A DNA stretch of 42,856 nt. It comes from an uncultured Collinsella sp. (GTDB lineage: Bacteria; Actinomycetota; Coriobacteriia; Coriobacteriales; Coriobacteriaceae). The notes beneath the pieces were generated by a model. The model saw only the letters and a program-made list of their open reading frames with translations, was not told the DNA's origin and searched no databases. The position numbers were made by a program, and so were the translations under genes. Position 1 is the first letter of the stretch, and every line of letters starts with the position of its first letter. The DNA lies in NCBI GenBank assembly GCA_900547805.1, contig URIE01000003.1:1-42856 (forward strand), given 5' to 3'. Below, piece by piece: positions 25,562 through 33,851 of the stretch.

Positions 25562-25913
25562 GGTGGTCCGCCTTTCTGTATTCGCTGGAGCTGGTGTCGA
25601 CGGGATAGCGCTCGCCGTTGCGTTTGAGTTTGGACGAGAGCGCCTTTGGGAGGTCGATTCCGTTTAGATCGGCGAAACGCAGCAGAAAGAGGAGCGTGTC
25701 AGCGACTTCGTCTTCGATGGCTTGGCGCTGATCAGGGTTATCGAACATTTCTGCAATGCGCTCGTCGCTCATAAAGCGGAAAAGCTGAAGGAGTTCGGAG
25801 GACTCTGTCGCTATGCCGATGGCAAGTTCCTTTGGAGTGTGATATTTGCGCCAATCGCGCGCATCACAAAAATCCCTGACTTGTTCCGTCATGGCAGTGA
25901 GCTTGTCCATCAT
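25554..25913 (-). CDS. MazG-like nucleotide pyrophosphohydrolase
   Basis: All-alpha NTP pyrophosphohydrolase, 119 aa. The Mg-binding signature is seen as E37-x2-E40 (TESSELLQL) and E69-x2-D72 (EDEVADTLL), the EXXE...EXXD pattern of the MazG superfamily. Such enzymes hydrolyse (d)NTPs to monophosphates. GGGAGG precedes a tandem ATG-ATG start. Its 3' end overlaps the GIY-YIG/DUF2075 gene, and both have lower GC than the core genes. It may set nucleotide or alarmone levels for the partner; this is inference. Confidence 0.9.
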   Translation of the reverse strand: MMDKLTAMTEQVRDFCDARDWRKYHTPKELAIGIATESSELLQLFRFMSDERIAEMFDNPDQRQAIEDEVADTLLFLLRFADLNGIDLPKALSSKLKRNGERYPVDTSSSEYRKADHHE

Positions 25914-26025
25914 CCGTAACCTCCCTGATGTTCATTATTTTATTATGGCCGTATCTGGAGTTTATTGCACATCAGTTGGGACGTGCGGTTTGTCCGGTCG
26001 CGATTGCCCGGTAGGAGGATTCACC

Positions 26026-26217
26026 GTGAAGATTAAAGTCGATGTTGACCAGCTGTGCGAGAGCCTGCTCGACCGCGCGGGGAGTGCGGCGGGCGTGGGC
26101 TTTCCGACCGCCATGCTCGACGTAGTGGATATCGAGGACGAGTCGCCCCAAGAGCTCCTGGCCCGAGCCGAACGCGAAGGCCTCGATCTCCGCGACTTTG
26201 CCGTCGACGATGACTAA
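26026..26217 (+). CDS. Small acidic hypothetical protein
   Basis: 63-aa protein starting at GTG 26026 (VKIKVDVDQLCESLLDRAG), chosen for the AGGAGG site 7 nt upstream. It is rich in Asp/Glu, has no membrane segment or signal, and ends LRDFAVDDD. I do not recognise the family. It is divergent from the MazG cassette and stands next to the antiporter gene, convergent with it. Good codon use and ribosome-binding site argue that it is real. Confidence 0.6.
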   Translation: MKIKVDVDQLCESLLDRAGSAAGVGFPTAMLDVVDIEDESPQELLARAEREGLDLRDFAVDDD

Positions 26218-26246
26218 CCCCTTCCCAAATTAGCTACCCCTAGCCA

Positions 26247-27848
26247 CTACGATGCCAGCGTGGCGATGACGGCTTCGTCGCCGGCGTATATTAGGGTGTC
26301 GCCGTCGGGGATGATCGTTTGGCCTTCGCGCTTGAGCATCACCACGATAAACGGGTGCTTGCCCTGCGGCACGTCGCGCAGGCGCTGACCGGCCAGGCGA
26401 CCGTGGGGCGTCACGGTGACCTCGCGCAGCGTAACCTCGGCACGCTCTTCGAACGTTGGGGCTGCCATCACCAGCAGATCGCCTTCCTGGATCACGGTGT
26501 CGCCATTGGGCAGTACCGGATGCGCCCCGTCGCGCAGCACCAGGACCACGAGCATGTCCGTGGCGCTGCCGATATCGGCGAGCGAGCGCCCGGCAAACGG
26601 ATGGCCAGCGCCCACCTTGAGCTTTACAAACGACATGCCGTCCTCGTCGCGGTAGTCGTTAAAGGTGCGGCGCACGTCGCCGGCCGCATCGATCATATCG
26701 AGTTTCTTCGCCACCGCCGGCAGTAGCGAACCCTGCACCACAATGCTCGATACGGCAATCACAAACACCAGGTCAAATAGGTCGTGTCCGCCGGGAACGC
26801 CGGCCACCACAGCAAAGAGGCTAAAGACGACCGAAGCCGCGCCGCGCAAGCCCGCCCAGCTTACGAGCGCAACCTGGCGAGGGCTCGTCTTAAAGGGCGC
26901 CAGCAGCAGACCGACGGCGATGGGGCGGCTCGCAAAGAGCATAAACGCCATGAGCGCCAGGCCCGGCAGCAGCATTTGCGGCAGGCGGGCGGGCGTCACG
27001 AGCAGGCCGAGCAAAAAGAAAATGGTCATCTCGGCCATCTCGGTGAGGGTGTCGAAGAAGTGCGCCATCTCGACCTTGCCGGTGATGTCGCTCGCGCCCA
27101 GCACAATGCCGGCCAGGTACACGGCAAAAAAGCCGTTGCCACCCAGGTAGCTCGGCAGCGCGTAGGCGATGATCGCCACGGCGAACAAAAAGATAGTCTG
27201 CGCGCCCTCGGCCGTTGCGTGTGCGCGCTCAATCAGGCGGCTGGATGTCCAGCCGATGGCAAGGCCCAGGCCCACACCTAGGATGATCTGCTTGGCCAGC
27301 AAGACGGGAATGTTGATGTCGCCGCCGGCCGCGAGGGTGGCGAGTACCGCGGTGAGCATGTAGGCGACGGGGTCGTTGGAGCCCGATTCGACCTCGAGCA
27401 GCGAGTCAGTCCCGCCCCTCAGCGACAGGTTGTGCTCGCGCAGCACGCTAAAGACGCTCGCCGCGTCGGTCGACGCCACGACCGATCCCAGTAGCAGGCC
27501 GCCGATCCAGTCGAAGCCCAGCGCGAAGTGCGCAAACGCGCCGGTGATGCCGGCGGTGGCGATAACGCCGAGCGTGCTCAGCAGCACCGCAGGCACGGCG
27601 ACGGGCTTGGCACGGTCGATGTTGGTGTTAAAGCCGCCGTAGAACATGATGAACAGCAGCGCCGTGCTGCAGACGGTCTCGGTGAGCGCGTAGTCGCTAA
27701 AGGCGATGTGCGCCGGGCCGTTGACGCCCAGCAGCATGCCGAGCGCGATAAAGATGAGCAGGGTGGGAAAGGGGAGCTTTTTGCCGACGGGCTTGATGGT
27801 CAGGCACAGAATGATGACGAGGCCGATAAAGAGAAGGATCTGGTTCAT
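26247..27848 (-). CDS. CPA1-type cation/proton antiporter with TrkA-C domains
   Basis: Membrane antiporter, 533 aa, of the K+(Na+)/H+ NhaP2/CvrA type. About a dozen hydrophobic helices fill residues 1-385, with GSVVASTDAASVFSVLR and ESGSNDPVAYML holding the conserved ion-site acids. Two regulatory RCK_C/TrkA-C segments follow (about 395-455 and 470-533: LPNGDTVIQEGDLLV and IPDGDTLIYAGDEAV). This is the plan of potassium/proton antiporters that respond to ligands at the C-terminus. CAGGAG lies upstream of the ATG. Confidence 0.9.
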   Translation of the reverse strand: MNQILLFIGLVIILCLTIKPVGKKLPFPTLLIFIALGMLLGVNGPAHIAFSDYALTETVCSTALLFIMFYGGFNTNIDRAKPVAVPAVLLSTLGVIATAGITGAFAHFALGFDWIGGLLLGSVVASTDAASVFSVLREHNLSLRGGTDSLLEVESGSNDPVAYMLTAVLATLAAGGDINIPVLLAKQIILGVGLGLAIGWTSSRLIERAHATAEGAQTIFLFAVAIIAYALPSYLGGNGFFAVYLAGIVLGASDITGKVEMAHFFDTLTEMAEMTIFFLLGLLVTPARLPQMLLPGLALMAFMLFASRPIAVGLLLAPFKTSPRQVALVSWAGLRGAASVVFSLFAVVAGVPGGHDLFDLVFVIAVSSIVVQGSLLPAVAKKLDMIDAAGDVRRTFNDYRDEDGMSFVKLKVGAGHPFAGRSLADIGSATDMLVVLVLRDGAHPVLPNGDTVIQEGDLLVMAAPTFEERAEVTLREVTVTPHGRLAGQRLRDVPQGKHPFIVVMLKREGQTIIPDGDTLIYAGDEAVIATLAS

Positions 27849-28165
27849 GGATAGTGTCCGCTCCTGGGTGGTTGGCGTGGCACGGTCAGTAGTCTGCGGT
27901 TATTTGTACCCAAAGGTGGTGGGTTTATGGGAGCGGATTGCGGGCGTGCGCATTTTCGACACGAGGCTGCGGCGTGTGCGACGTTAGTCGGGAATCAGCT
28001 GCCGGCGGTGCACCGAGAGCGGCACGCGTGGACGTTGGCGACCGTTGGCGACGCGTGGCCCTTCCCAGCTTTATTGCAACGGAGTACAATGGGTAACGTT
28101 TAAGTTCAACTTGAAGTTTTAGCTGCGGCTCCAGGCTTTGGCCACAAGGTAGGGAAAGGCGTTCC
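27849..28165. other. Divergent intergenic region with a short dyad
   Basis: No gene. Ahead of the phosphatase gene TACAAT (near 28084) is a possible -10 box without a good -35. AAGTTCAACTTGAAGTT follows at about 28103-28119, overlapping small palindromes that could be an operator. A GTTGGCGACC-type sequence is repeated near 28034-28050. Confidence 0.4.
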
Positions 28166-29005
28166 ATGGCGATCTATGTGACATCCGATGCTCACGGACA
28201 CGTACGTGCGCTTGACGAGGCCCTGTCCAAGATTTCGCTGGCGTCCGAAGATATGCTGTACGTGCTGGGCGACATGATCGATCGCGGGCCCGATCCGGTC
28301 GGTGTTATTAAACTGGTGCGATCGCTGCCCAACGCGCGCGTGCTCAAGGGCAACCATGAGCAGATCATGCTCGATGCCATTATTGGCCAGGACCCACTCG
28401 ATGCCGAGACATGGGATATCAACGGCGGCTGGACGACGCGCGAGCAGCTTAACGACATGGAATTTGAGGCGTACGAGGAGCTTGTGCGCTGGATGGCCGG
28501 GCTGCCGCTGTATGCGGTGGCCGAGACCGATGAGCGCCCGTACCTGCTGGTACATGCCGGTATTGAGACCGAGGCGGCCCGGGCGTTTTTGCTTGAACAC
28601 GACGTGGACTGTGCCGATGGTGCCGGAGCGGTTGGCGCCGATCGCGAACTGCTGAAGCAGATGCTTGCCGTGCAGTCGTCCGATGACCTGCTGTGGATTC
28701 GTCACGGCTATTGGGATGCGCCGACGGGGCTGCTTTCTGCCGAGGGCAAGGGTCCGGTCGTGGTGAGCGGCCACACGCCAACGGTGTCGCTCGGGCGTTA
28801 TTGCGAGGTAGGCGGCCTGGCGGGACTCGATGAGGAGTCGGGGCGCGGAAAGATTGTGCGCCTGGGCGGCGAGGATACCGCCGGCGTTCCCGACCGCATC
28901 GACATCGACTGCGCCGCCGCCACCGGTTCCGAGTTCGGCCGCGTGGGCATCCTGCGCCTGGATGACGGAGTCGAGTTCTACGCGAACATCAACCCTGGTG
29001 AATAA
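28166..29005 (+). CDS. PPP-type metallophosphoesterase
   Basis: Calcineurin-like phosphoesterase of 279 aa. Metal and catalytic motifs appear in order: SDAHGH (D8, H10), GDMIDRGPDP (D36, D39, R40), GNHE (N63, H64), LLVHAG and SGHTPT. This matches bacterial serine/threonine protein phosphatases and related Ap4A hydrolase-like enzymes. Start ATG 28166 follows a GGGAAAGG site. Substrate not determinable from sequence. Confidence 0.9.
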   Translation: MAIYVTSDAHGHVRALDEALSKISLASEDMLYVLGDMIDRGPDPVGVIKLVRSLPNARVLKGNHEQIMLDAIIGQDPLDAETWDINGGWTTREQLNDMEFEAYEELVRWMAGLPLYAVAETDERPYLLVHAGIETEAARAFLLEHDVDCADGAGAVGADRELLKQMLAVQSSDDLLWIRHGYWDAPTGLLSAEGKGPVVVSGHTPTVSLGRYCEVGGLAGLDEESGRGKIVRLGGEDTAGVPDRIDIDCAAATGSEFGRVGILRLDDGVEFYANINPGE

Positions 29006-29134
29006 CGGCACAAGGGGCAGCTAATTTGGGACGTGTCTCTATAGTTTTGTCAACCGCGTGCTTCGCGCCATTTCGGCATGACGCATCCGGGCGCCCGGCG
29101 CCCCCGCTTCCCCTTCGGTTGATCCCGCCGCCCG

Positions 29135-30301
29135 CTAGGCCGCGTACGGGACGGCGTCGCGCATGATCGCGTAGATGACCTTGAGCCTCTTCCTCGCGAC
29201 CGCCTTCAGCGCCTTGCTGTGCCTCATCCCCCTCGCCCTGCACTCCCCGTAGTACCTCCCGAACCTGTTGTCCGTGCCGATGAGGGAGTTGCAGCTGAAT
29301 ATGAGCAGGTTCTTGAGCTGCCTGTTCCCGCCGTGCTGCGGCGATGTCGACCTGATGCTGCTCCCGGAGCGCCTATCGGACGGCGCCACGCCGCAATAGC
29401 TAGCGAGCTCGTCGTGCCCCCTGAACGCGGATATGTCGATCGACGTCACCAGCGCCGCGGCGGTCTTGGGGCCGATCCCGGGCACCGTGAGGAGGCACTC
29501 GTAGACCTCGTCGCCCGCCAGCGAGTCGGCCACGAGCGAGTCGAGCTCCTCGATGTCGGCGTCGAGGGAGGCTATCTCCCGGGCGAGTATCCGGACCGCG
29601 ACGTCCTCGCCGGCCGGGAGCCGCCTTCCCGAGCGCGACGAGGCCAGCAGCGCCTCCCAGAGCCTCCTGGCCCCCGCGGCGGGGGCGCCCGCGCGCCTGG
29701 CGGCGCTCGAGAACCTGCGCCAGCCGGCGGCCGAGCACCCGGCGGCCCCGCCGAACTCGGCCAGCATCGACACCTGCCAGCGGCTCGACGGGTCGACCGC
29801 GCCCTCGAGCGCGGGGTCGGCCTCGAGCAGGGTCGCGCGCAGCCTGTTCTTCGCGCGGGTCCTGGCGGACGACGCGAACTCGCGCTGCGACGACAGGATC
29901 CGCAGCGAGGCGGTCCCCTCGGGCTCCTCGGGCGCCGGCCTGAGGGCGCGGGGCACGCCGAGCGCGGTGCGCGCGATCACCTCGGCGTCGATGGCGTCGG
30001 TCTTCGCGATGCCGGGGAACATCCCGCGGGCCTGCTTCTCGGCATATCCGGGCAGGTAGGCGCAGGGGTTCCCGTGCGCATGGGCGCGCGCGAGGACCAG
30101 CGCGCCGATGTTTCGCTTCTGGTCGACGACGACCAGCGCGCCGGAGCCGGCCCGCTCGAGCACCCGGTCGATGTCGTCGGGCCTGTTGGCCAGCTCGGCC
30201 CTGAAGGCGACGCCCCCTCCCGCATCGAGCGCGCACGCGCTGTGCGAGCTCTTCCCGACGTCGATCCCCAGGTAGGCCACGGGCGTCTCTGCTGCAGGCA
30301 T
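29135..30301 (-). CDS. IS110-family transposase (DEDD plus serine)
   Basis: Recombinase of 388 aa. The N-terminal RuvC-like domain starts YLGIDVGKSSHSA (D14) and carries KTDAIDAEVIA near 100-115; the C-terminal Tnp_IS116/IS110/IS902 domain has LTVPGIGPKTAAALV and GVAPSDRRSGSS, and ends with the Ser-containing LLIFSCNSLIG. Length and motifs look intact, so it may be active. GGGAGAGG precedes the ATG. IS110 recombinases are guided by a bridge RNA from the element's own non-coding end. Confidence 0.93.
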   Translation of the reverse strand: MPAAETPVAYLGIDVGKSSHSACALDAGGGVAFRAELANRPDDIDRVLERAGSGALVVVDQKRNIGALVLARAHAHGNPCAYLPGYAEKQARGMFPGIAKTDAIDAEVIARTALGVPRALRPAPEEPEGTASLRILSSQREFASSARTRAKNRLRATLLEADPALEGAVDPSSRWQVSMLAEFGGAAGCSAAGWRRFSSAARRAGAPAAGARRLWEALLASSRSGRRLPAGEDVAVRILAREIASLDADIEELDSLVADSLAGDEVYECLLTVPGIGPKTAAALVTSIDISAFRGHDELASYCGVAPSDRRSGSSIRSTSPQHGGNRQLKNLLIFSCNSLIGTDNRFGRYYGECRARGMRHSKALKAVARKRLKVIYAIMRDAVPYAA

Positions 30302-30540
30302 GGTGTATCCTCTCCCTTGAGCCGGCCGTAAGCCGCGGAAGCGACACCCACATTACCCGGCCGTGGCCCGGTCCGGGCCCGGCACATCTCTATCAGTCGT
30401 TCCCCGCGGCCCCTCCCGCCCCGGCGGCAACACGTCCCGGGCCCTCTACGGGGCAGGGGCTGACGGCCGTCCGGGGCGGTCGGCCAGCGACCACCGGTAC
30501 GGCTCAATCGTATAACCATGCAACGGAAAAGAGCCGCCCT
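30302..30540 (-). ncRNA. Candidate bridge RNA region of the IS110 element
   Basis: Upstream of the transposase on its strand lie about 240 nt without a reading frame, very GC-rich and full of short dyads (for example GGCCCGG/CCGGGCC near 30364-30381). In IS110-group elements this position encodes the bridge RNA that pairs with target and donor DNA. Assignment is from position and family knowledge; loops were not resolved. Confidence 0.5.
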
Positions 30541-30562
30541 TTCGGACGACTCAAACTGTAAT

Positions 30563-30653
30563 GGGGCTATTTTAGCTACCCCTATAAGCCAGTCGATATT
30601 AGATCCGGTCCCTAATATTCTGTCGACAGTCAAAGGGTAGCTAAAATAGCCCC
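30563..30653. repeat. 91-bp hairpin element with 19-bp perfect arms
   Basis: GGGGCTATTTTAGCTACCC (30563-30581) and its exact reverse complement (30635-30653) enclose an inner dyad ATATTAG/CTAATAT. Adjacent is CGTCCCAAATT (30653-30663). Related GGGGTAGCTAATTTGGGA motifs occur at 26223-26240 and 29014-29031. It resembles a small palindromic mobile or 3'-UTR element. Confidence 0.75.
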
Positions 30654-30685
30654 GTCCCAAATTGACACTCCCGTTGATGTCTTCT

Positions 30686-31055
30686 GCGGAAACTGCGACC
30701 CGGAATTTGCCCTGAGGGTGGGACGCGCTTTCCCAACTGTTGCCCGGTGGAAACTACGTCCCAGAATATCGGCTCAGACTGGGACGTAGTTTCCGGATGA
30801 CGCCCCAAGCGGAAATTGCGTCCCGGAATCGAGCCACAGAACGGGACGCGCTTTCCCAATGGCGGCTCAGGCGGAAACTGCGTCCCGGAATCGACACTCA
30901 GAATGGGATGCATTTTCCTGATGAGCTGCTGGCGGAAAGTTCATCCCGGAATTCGCACTCAGAACGGGACACGCTTTCCCGATGGCCACCCAAGCGGAAA
31001 CCGCATCCCAGAATCTGCGCTCAAAACGGGACACGCTTTCCGCTCCACCTCCTCA
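30686..31055. repeat. Six tandem 61-62 bp hairpin repeats
   Basis: Units start at 30686, 30747, 30809, 30871, 30932 and 30994. Each has a left arm of type GGAAACTGCGTCCC and, exactly 32 nt later, a right arm of type GGGACGCGCTTTCC; within a unit the arms pair (best in unit 2, 30749-30762 with 30781-30794, perfect over 14 bp). Units differ at many positions, so the array is old. No open frame is conserved across units. Not a CRISPR: repeats are imperfect and spacers repeat too. Confidence 0.88.
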
Positions 31056-31128
31056 ACTCCAAAACCTGTGCGCCCTCCATCACAAAACTGGGTAGAAGAG
31101 AGCCAAAACGCAATCGCAGGAGGTCAAC

Positions 31129-32007
31129 ATGACTGCAGAAGATAAGGCAAAGAACGCCGGCAAGGTCGCGCTCGTCCTGGAGGGCGGTAGTTTTCGCGGG
31201 CAGTTTACTGCGGGCGTGCTCGACGTTCTCATGGAGGCCGGCGTCGAGATTCCGGCGGTATATGGCGTATCGGCCGGCGCCCTCAACGGCGTGAACTACA
31301 AGTCGCACCAGATCGGCCGTGCCAACCGCATCAACCTGGCTTTCTGCAACGATAGCCGCTTCATGGGCGCCGCATCGTTTGCGTCCACGGGCTCCATTGT
31401 GGGTTACGACTTCATCTTCAACGATGTCCAGGACCGCCTAGATCCCTTTGACAACGAGACGTTCGACGCAAGCCCCATCGAGATGTACGCCGTCGCGACG
31501 GACATGCTCTTTGGAACCGCCACGTACCTGCCGGTCAAAAGCGCCGTACTTGACCTCGACGCTGTTCGCGCCTCGACGTCGCTGCCGCTGGTGACGCCGC
31601 CGGTCGAGATTGACGGGCACAAATACGTCGACGGCGGCGTAGCCGATTCGGTCCCCATCGAGCATGTGCTCGAGGAGGCGGGCTTCGATCGCGCGGTTGT
31701 CATTGTCACGCAGGACCGCTCGTACGAGAAAAAGCCCTACGAGTTTATGCCTGCCGCGCGCGCCCGCTATGCCGACTACCCCTATCTGCTCGAGGCTATC
31801 GAGACGCGCCACGACCGTTACAACATCCAGCGCATGCACCTGTGGAAGTATGAGCGCGAGGGCCGTGCGCTGGTCGTTGCTCCGCAAAAGCCGGTCGAGG
31901 TCGGCCATGTCGAGCACGATTCGGCAAAGCTTTTGGACCTGTATATCCAGGGCCGTCAGGAGGCAAAGCGCCTGCTCGCGGAAATCCAAGAGTTCGTTGA
32001 GCGCTAA
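31129..32007 (+). CDS. Patatin-like phospholipase
   Basis: Serine acyl hydrolase of 292 aa. The oxyanion loop GGSFRG (19-24), nucleophile motif GVSAG (Ser48) and catalytic Asp motif VDGGVADSVP are present, the Ser-Asp dyad of patatins. No signal peptide or membrane segment is seen, so it is probably cytosolic and acts on lipids of the inner leaflet. AGGAGG lies 6 nt before the ATG. It is followed by a terminator. Confidence 0.92.
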   Translation: MTAEDKAKNAGKVALVLEGGSFRGQFTAGVLDVLMEAGVEIPAVYGVSAGALNGVNYKSHQIGRANRINLAFCNDSRFMGAASFASTGSIVGYDFIFNDVQDRLDPFDNETFDASPIEMYAVATDMLFGTATYLPVKSAVLDLDAVRASTSLPLVTPPVEIDGHKYVDGGVADSVPIEHVLEEAGFDRAVVIVTQDRSYEKKPYEFMPAARARYADYPYLLEAIETRHDRYNIQRMHLWKYEREGRALVVAPQKPVEVGHVEHDSAKLLDLYIQGRQEAKRLLAEIQEFVER

Positions 32008-32145
32008 CGACGGCGAACCCTCAAAAAATGGCAACAGCTAAAGAGCTGGAAAAATCACGGCTCGTGGATGACATGTGCAGAAGGTTGATTTCCGATCCCA
32101 ACCGAACACATTGAGCTGACGGCACGCTCCCGCAGTTAACCGAAC

Positions 32146-32184
32146 GCCCCCGAGGTCCTATCCGGGCCCCGGGGGCGGCATTTT
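32146..32184 (+). terminator. Likely terminator downstream of the patatin gene
   Basis: CGCCCCCGAGG (32146-32156) pairs with CCCCGGGGGCG (32167-32177) with one mismatch; GCATTTT follows. It is 140 bp after the patatin stop. Confidence 0.65.
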
Positions 32185-33654
32185 CCCAGTTGAAGGAATG
32201 GTGGAGATGTGTTTCGATGGGTCCGGTGGCCATGCTCCGCCCGCCGCCCGGCACCTCTTCCCAGACTCAGCCGGACGGTCGGTCCGTCTATTCCGTTTTT
32301 CTCCTAGGCTAGGCCAGCGGGGCATCGCCCCTCTCTGCGCGCGCCCTCTCGATGAGCCCCGGCGTCAGGTCGAGATCGCCGAGCGGCACGTCCTCCACGC
32401 CGTAGGCGTCCAGCAGCGCCGCCGCGTCCTCCCCGAGCATCGCCCTGAAGGCGCGCGCGGGCGTCGCGAAGCCGAGCGCGCCGCGGGGCTCGGAGTTCAC
32501 GTGCGACATGGCCAGCGCCAGGTCGGCCGGGGCGAGCCGGTCGAACCTGATTCCGGCGCCCTTGGGCAGCAGCTTCCTGATCTCGACGTGGTTGCGCTCG
32601 CAGGCGCCCTTCTGGTCGCTGCGCCTGGGGTCGCAGTAGAACAGCCTCGTCTCGCCCGGCCCCTCGCCGAGCAGCGCCGCGATCGCCGCCTCGTCGGAGA
32701 ACTCGGCGCCGTTGTCGGTGAGGACGGCGCGGAACACGCGGCGCGTCCCGTCGGCGCCGAGGATGGCCCGGACGCCCTCCAGGGCGTCCGCGACGCACCC
32801 GGCGGTCTTCTCCTCCAGCGGCAGCGCGAGCTGGAGCCTGCTGGGGCGGTGCAGCAGCGTGAGCAGGCAGGCGGAGTCCTCCCGGGCCCCCTCGACGGTG
32901 TCCATCTCCCAGGCCGCGGCGCACGCGTCCTCCCCGAGGGCGAGGAACGCGGCATGCGACCTGCGGGCGGAGTGGCGGGTCGCCGCCCGGCCCGCGGCGC
33001 GCTTCCTCGGCCTGTAGCCGACCTTGCGCCTGAGCTCCATGTTGGTCATGCCGTCGTAGCCCGCCGAGACCCAGCGGTAGATGGTCGACGGCGACAGGTC
33101 CACCGGGCCGCCGTTGCGCGCCGCCATCTGCTCGGGCGACAGCCCCCGGCGCAGGCAGTCCCTTATCGCCTCCAGCCTGGCCGCCGCGGCGGGCTCGTCG
33201 GCGTCTATCCCGCGCCTGGACGAGACGAGGACCGAGTCGGCGCACAGCTGCGCGGCCCGGGCCTCGTAGAAGACGTGGGGGCGGCGCTTGCAGCCGATCG
33301 CGCGGTACCGGCCGCACCCGTTGCAGCAGCGCGGCCACGCCGCCAGGCGCGGGCAGGCCGCCGACAGGTCGGCGGAGGCGTCCACGCGCTCGCCGCGCCT
33401 GGCCTTCGGCGCCGTCACGAACCTGTGCGACGCCACCTCGGCGCTCACCGTCGAGGGCGACCTGCCCAGCTCCCTCGCGATCTCCCTGCACGACGCCCTG
33501 CGCTCCAGCATCCTCTGGACCGTGTCCCGCTCGTGCCTCGTGAGCCTTCCGTAGGCCCTCGGGACCGCCCTTGCGGAGCCGCTCTTCTTCTTTCCGGACA
33601 TGCCGTCCTCCGATCTCCCGGGGCCGGCCGATCCGGCCCTCAGGGTATCGGGTT
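32185..33654 (-). mobile_element. IS30-family insertion sequence, boundaries uncertain
   Basis: The transposase lies in an otherwise gene-free interval between the patatin gene and rplM. I could not define terminal inverted repeats. CCGAACAC (32103-32110) and GTGTTCGG (33693-33700) are one weak candidate pair. GACATGTGCAGAA is repeated directly at 32070-32082 and 33720-33732, outside any expected IS30 target duplication of 2-4 bp. Confidence 0.6.
32309..33601 (-). CDS. IS30-family transposase
   Basis: DDE transposase of 430 aa. A helix-turn-helix near the N-terminus (LTRHERDTVQRML, SCREIARELGRSPSTVSAEV) is typical of IS30. The catalytic triad appears in WEMDTVEG, LTDNGAEF and CERNHVEIRKLLPKG. 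A Cys-rich segment (CCNGCGRYRAIGC) lies between. ATG 33601 (MSGKKKSGSARAV) with GGAGG upstream is preferred to the longer frame to 33661. It looks intact. Its codons are GC-richer than those of neighbouring core genes. Confidence 0.93.
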   Translation of the reverse strand: MSGKKKSGSARAVPRAYGRLTRHERDTVQRMLERRASCREIARELGRSPSTVSAEVASHRFVTAPKARRGERVDASADLSAACPRLAAWPRCCNGCGRYRAIGCKRRPHVFYEARAAQLCADSVLVSSRRGIDADEPAAAARLEAIRDCLRRGLSPEQMAARNGGPVDLSPSTIYRWVSAGYDGMTNMELRRKVGYRPRKRAAGRAATRHSARRSHAAFLALGEDACAAAWEMDTVEGAREDSACLLTLLHRPSRLQLALPLEEKTAGCVADALEGVRAILGADGTRRVFRAVLTDNGAEFSDEAAIAALLGEGPGETRLFYCDPRRSDQKGACERNHVEIRKLLPKGAGIRFDRLAPADLALAMSHVNSEPRGALGFATPARAFRAMLGEDAAALLDAYGVEDVPLGDLDLTPGLIERARAERGDAPLA

Positions 33655-33690
33655 CCCACATTCATCCGCACATGTGCGGATGAATGTGGG
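33655..33690. repeat. 36-bp perfect palindrome next to the IS30 element
   Basis: Arms 33655-33672 (CCCACATTCATCCGCACA) and 33673-33690 are exact reverse complements with no spacer. IS30 relatives often insert at palindromes or form abutted end-to-end junctions, so either origin is possible. Confidence 0.9.
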
Positions 33691-33757
33691 AGGTGTTCGG
33701 ATAAAGTTGATAATCAAGGGACATGTGCAGAAACTCTGGTCGGAGCCAAAATACCTG

Positions 33758-33785
33758 TTGACTCGTACGGCGAGCGGGGTAATAT
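33758..33785 (+). promoter_or_regulatory. Promoter of rplM-rpsI
   Basis: TTGACT (33758-33763), 16-bp spacer, TAATAT (33780-33785). Transcription is expected near 33792, about 60 nt before the rplM start, with GGAGGAG ahead of the start codon. Confidence 0.88.
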
Positions 33786-33851
33786 GGACGGGTTACTTGC
33801 AGAGCCCCGTGAATCTCTGTAACAACACGTACTGTACATGGAGGAGTCTAA

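Larger units (their letters stand above)
29032..30540 (-). mobile_element. IS110-family insertion sequence, ends approximate
   Basis: A leftward IS110-type transposase flanked by non-coding ends: about 100 bp downstream and about 240 bp upstream of the gene. The family lacks long terminal inverted repeats, so exact ends cannot be read; none are seen here. Its very GC-rich codons differ from the neighbours. It lies between the phosphatase gene and repeat elements, with short GGGACG-containing motifs on both sides. Confidence 0.75.

Noticed and set aside
29219..30331. A 370-aa plus-strand frame
   Set aside because: Antisense to the IS110 transposase, which has all its catalytic motifs.
30686..31055. 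CRISPR array
   Set aside because: Units are degenerate, the supposed spacers are themselves repeated, each unit is a full hairpin, and no cas gene is present.
32070..33732. GACATGTGCAGAA direct repeat as a target-site duplication of the IS30 element
   Set aside because: IS30 elements duplicate only 2-4 bp and the repeat does not abut any visible inverted end; it may be a separate dispersed motif.
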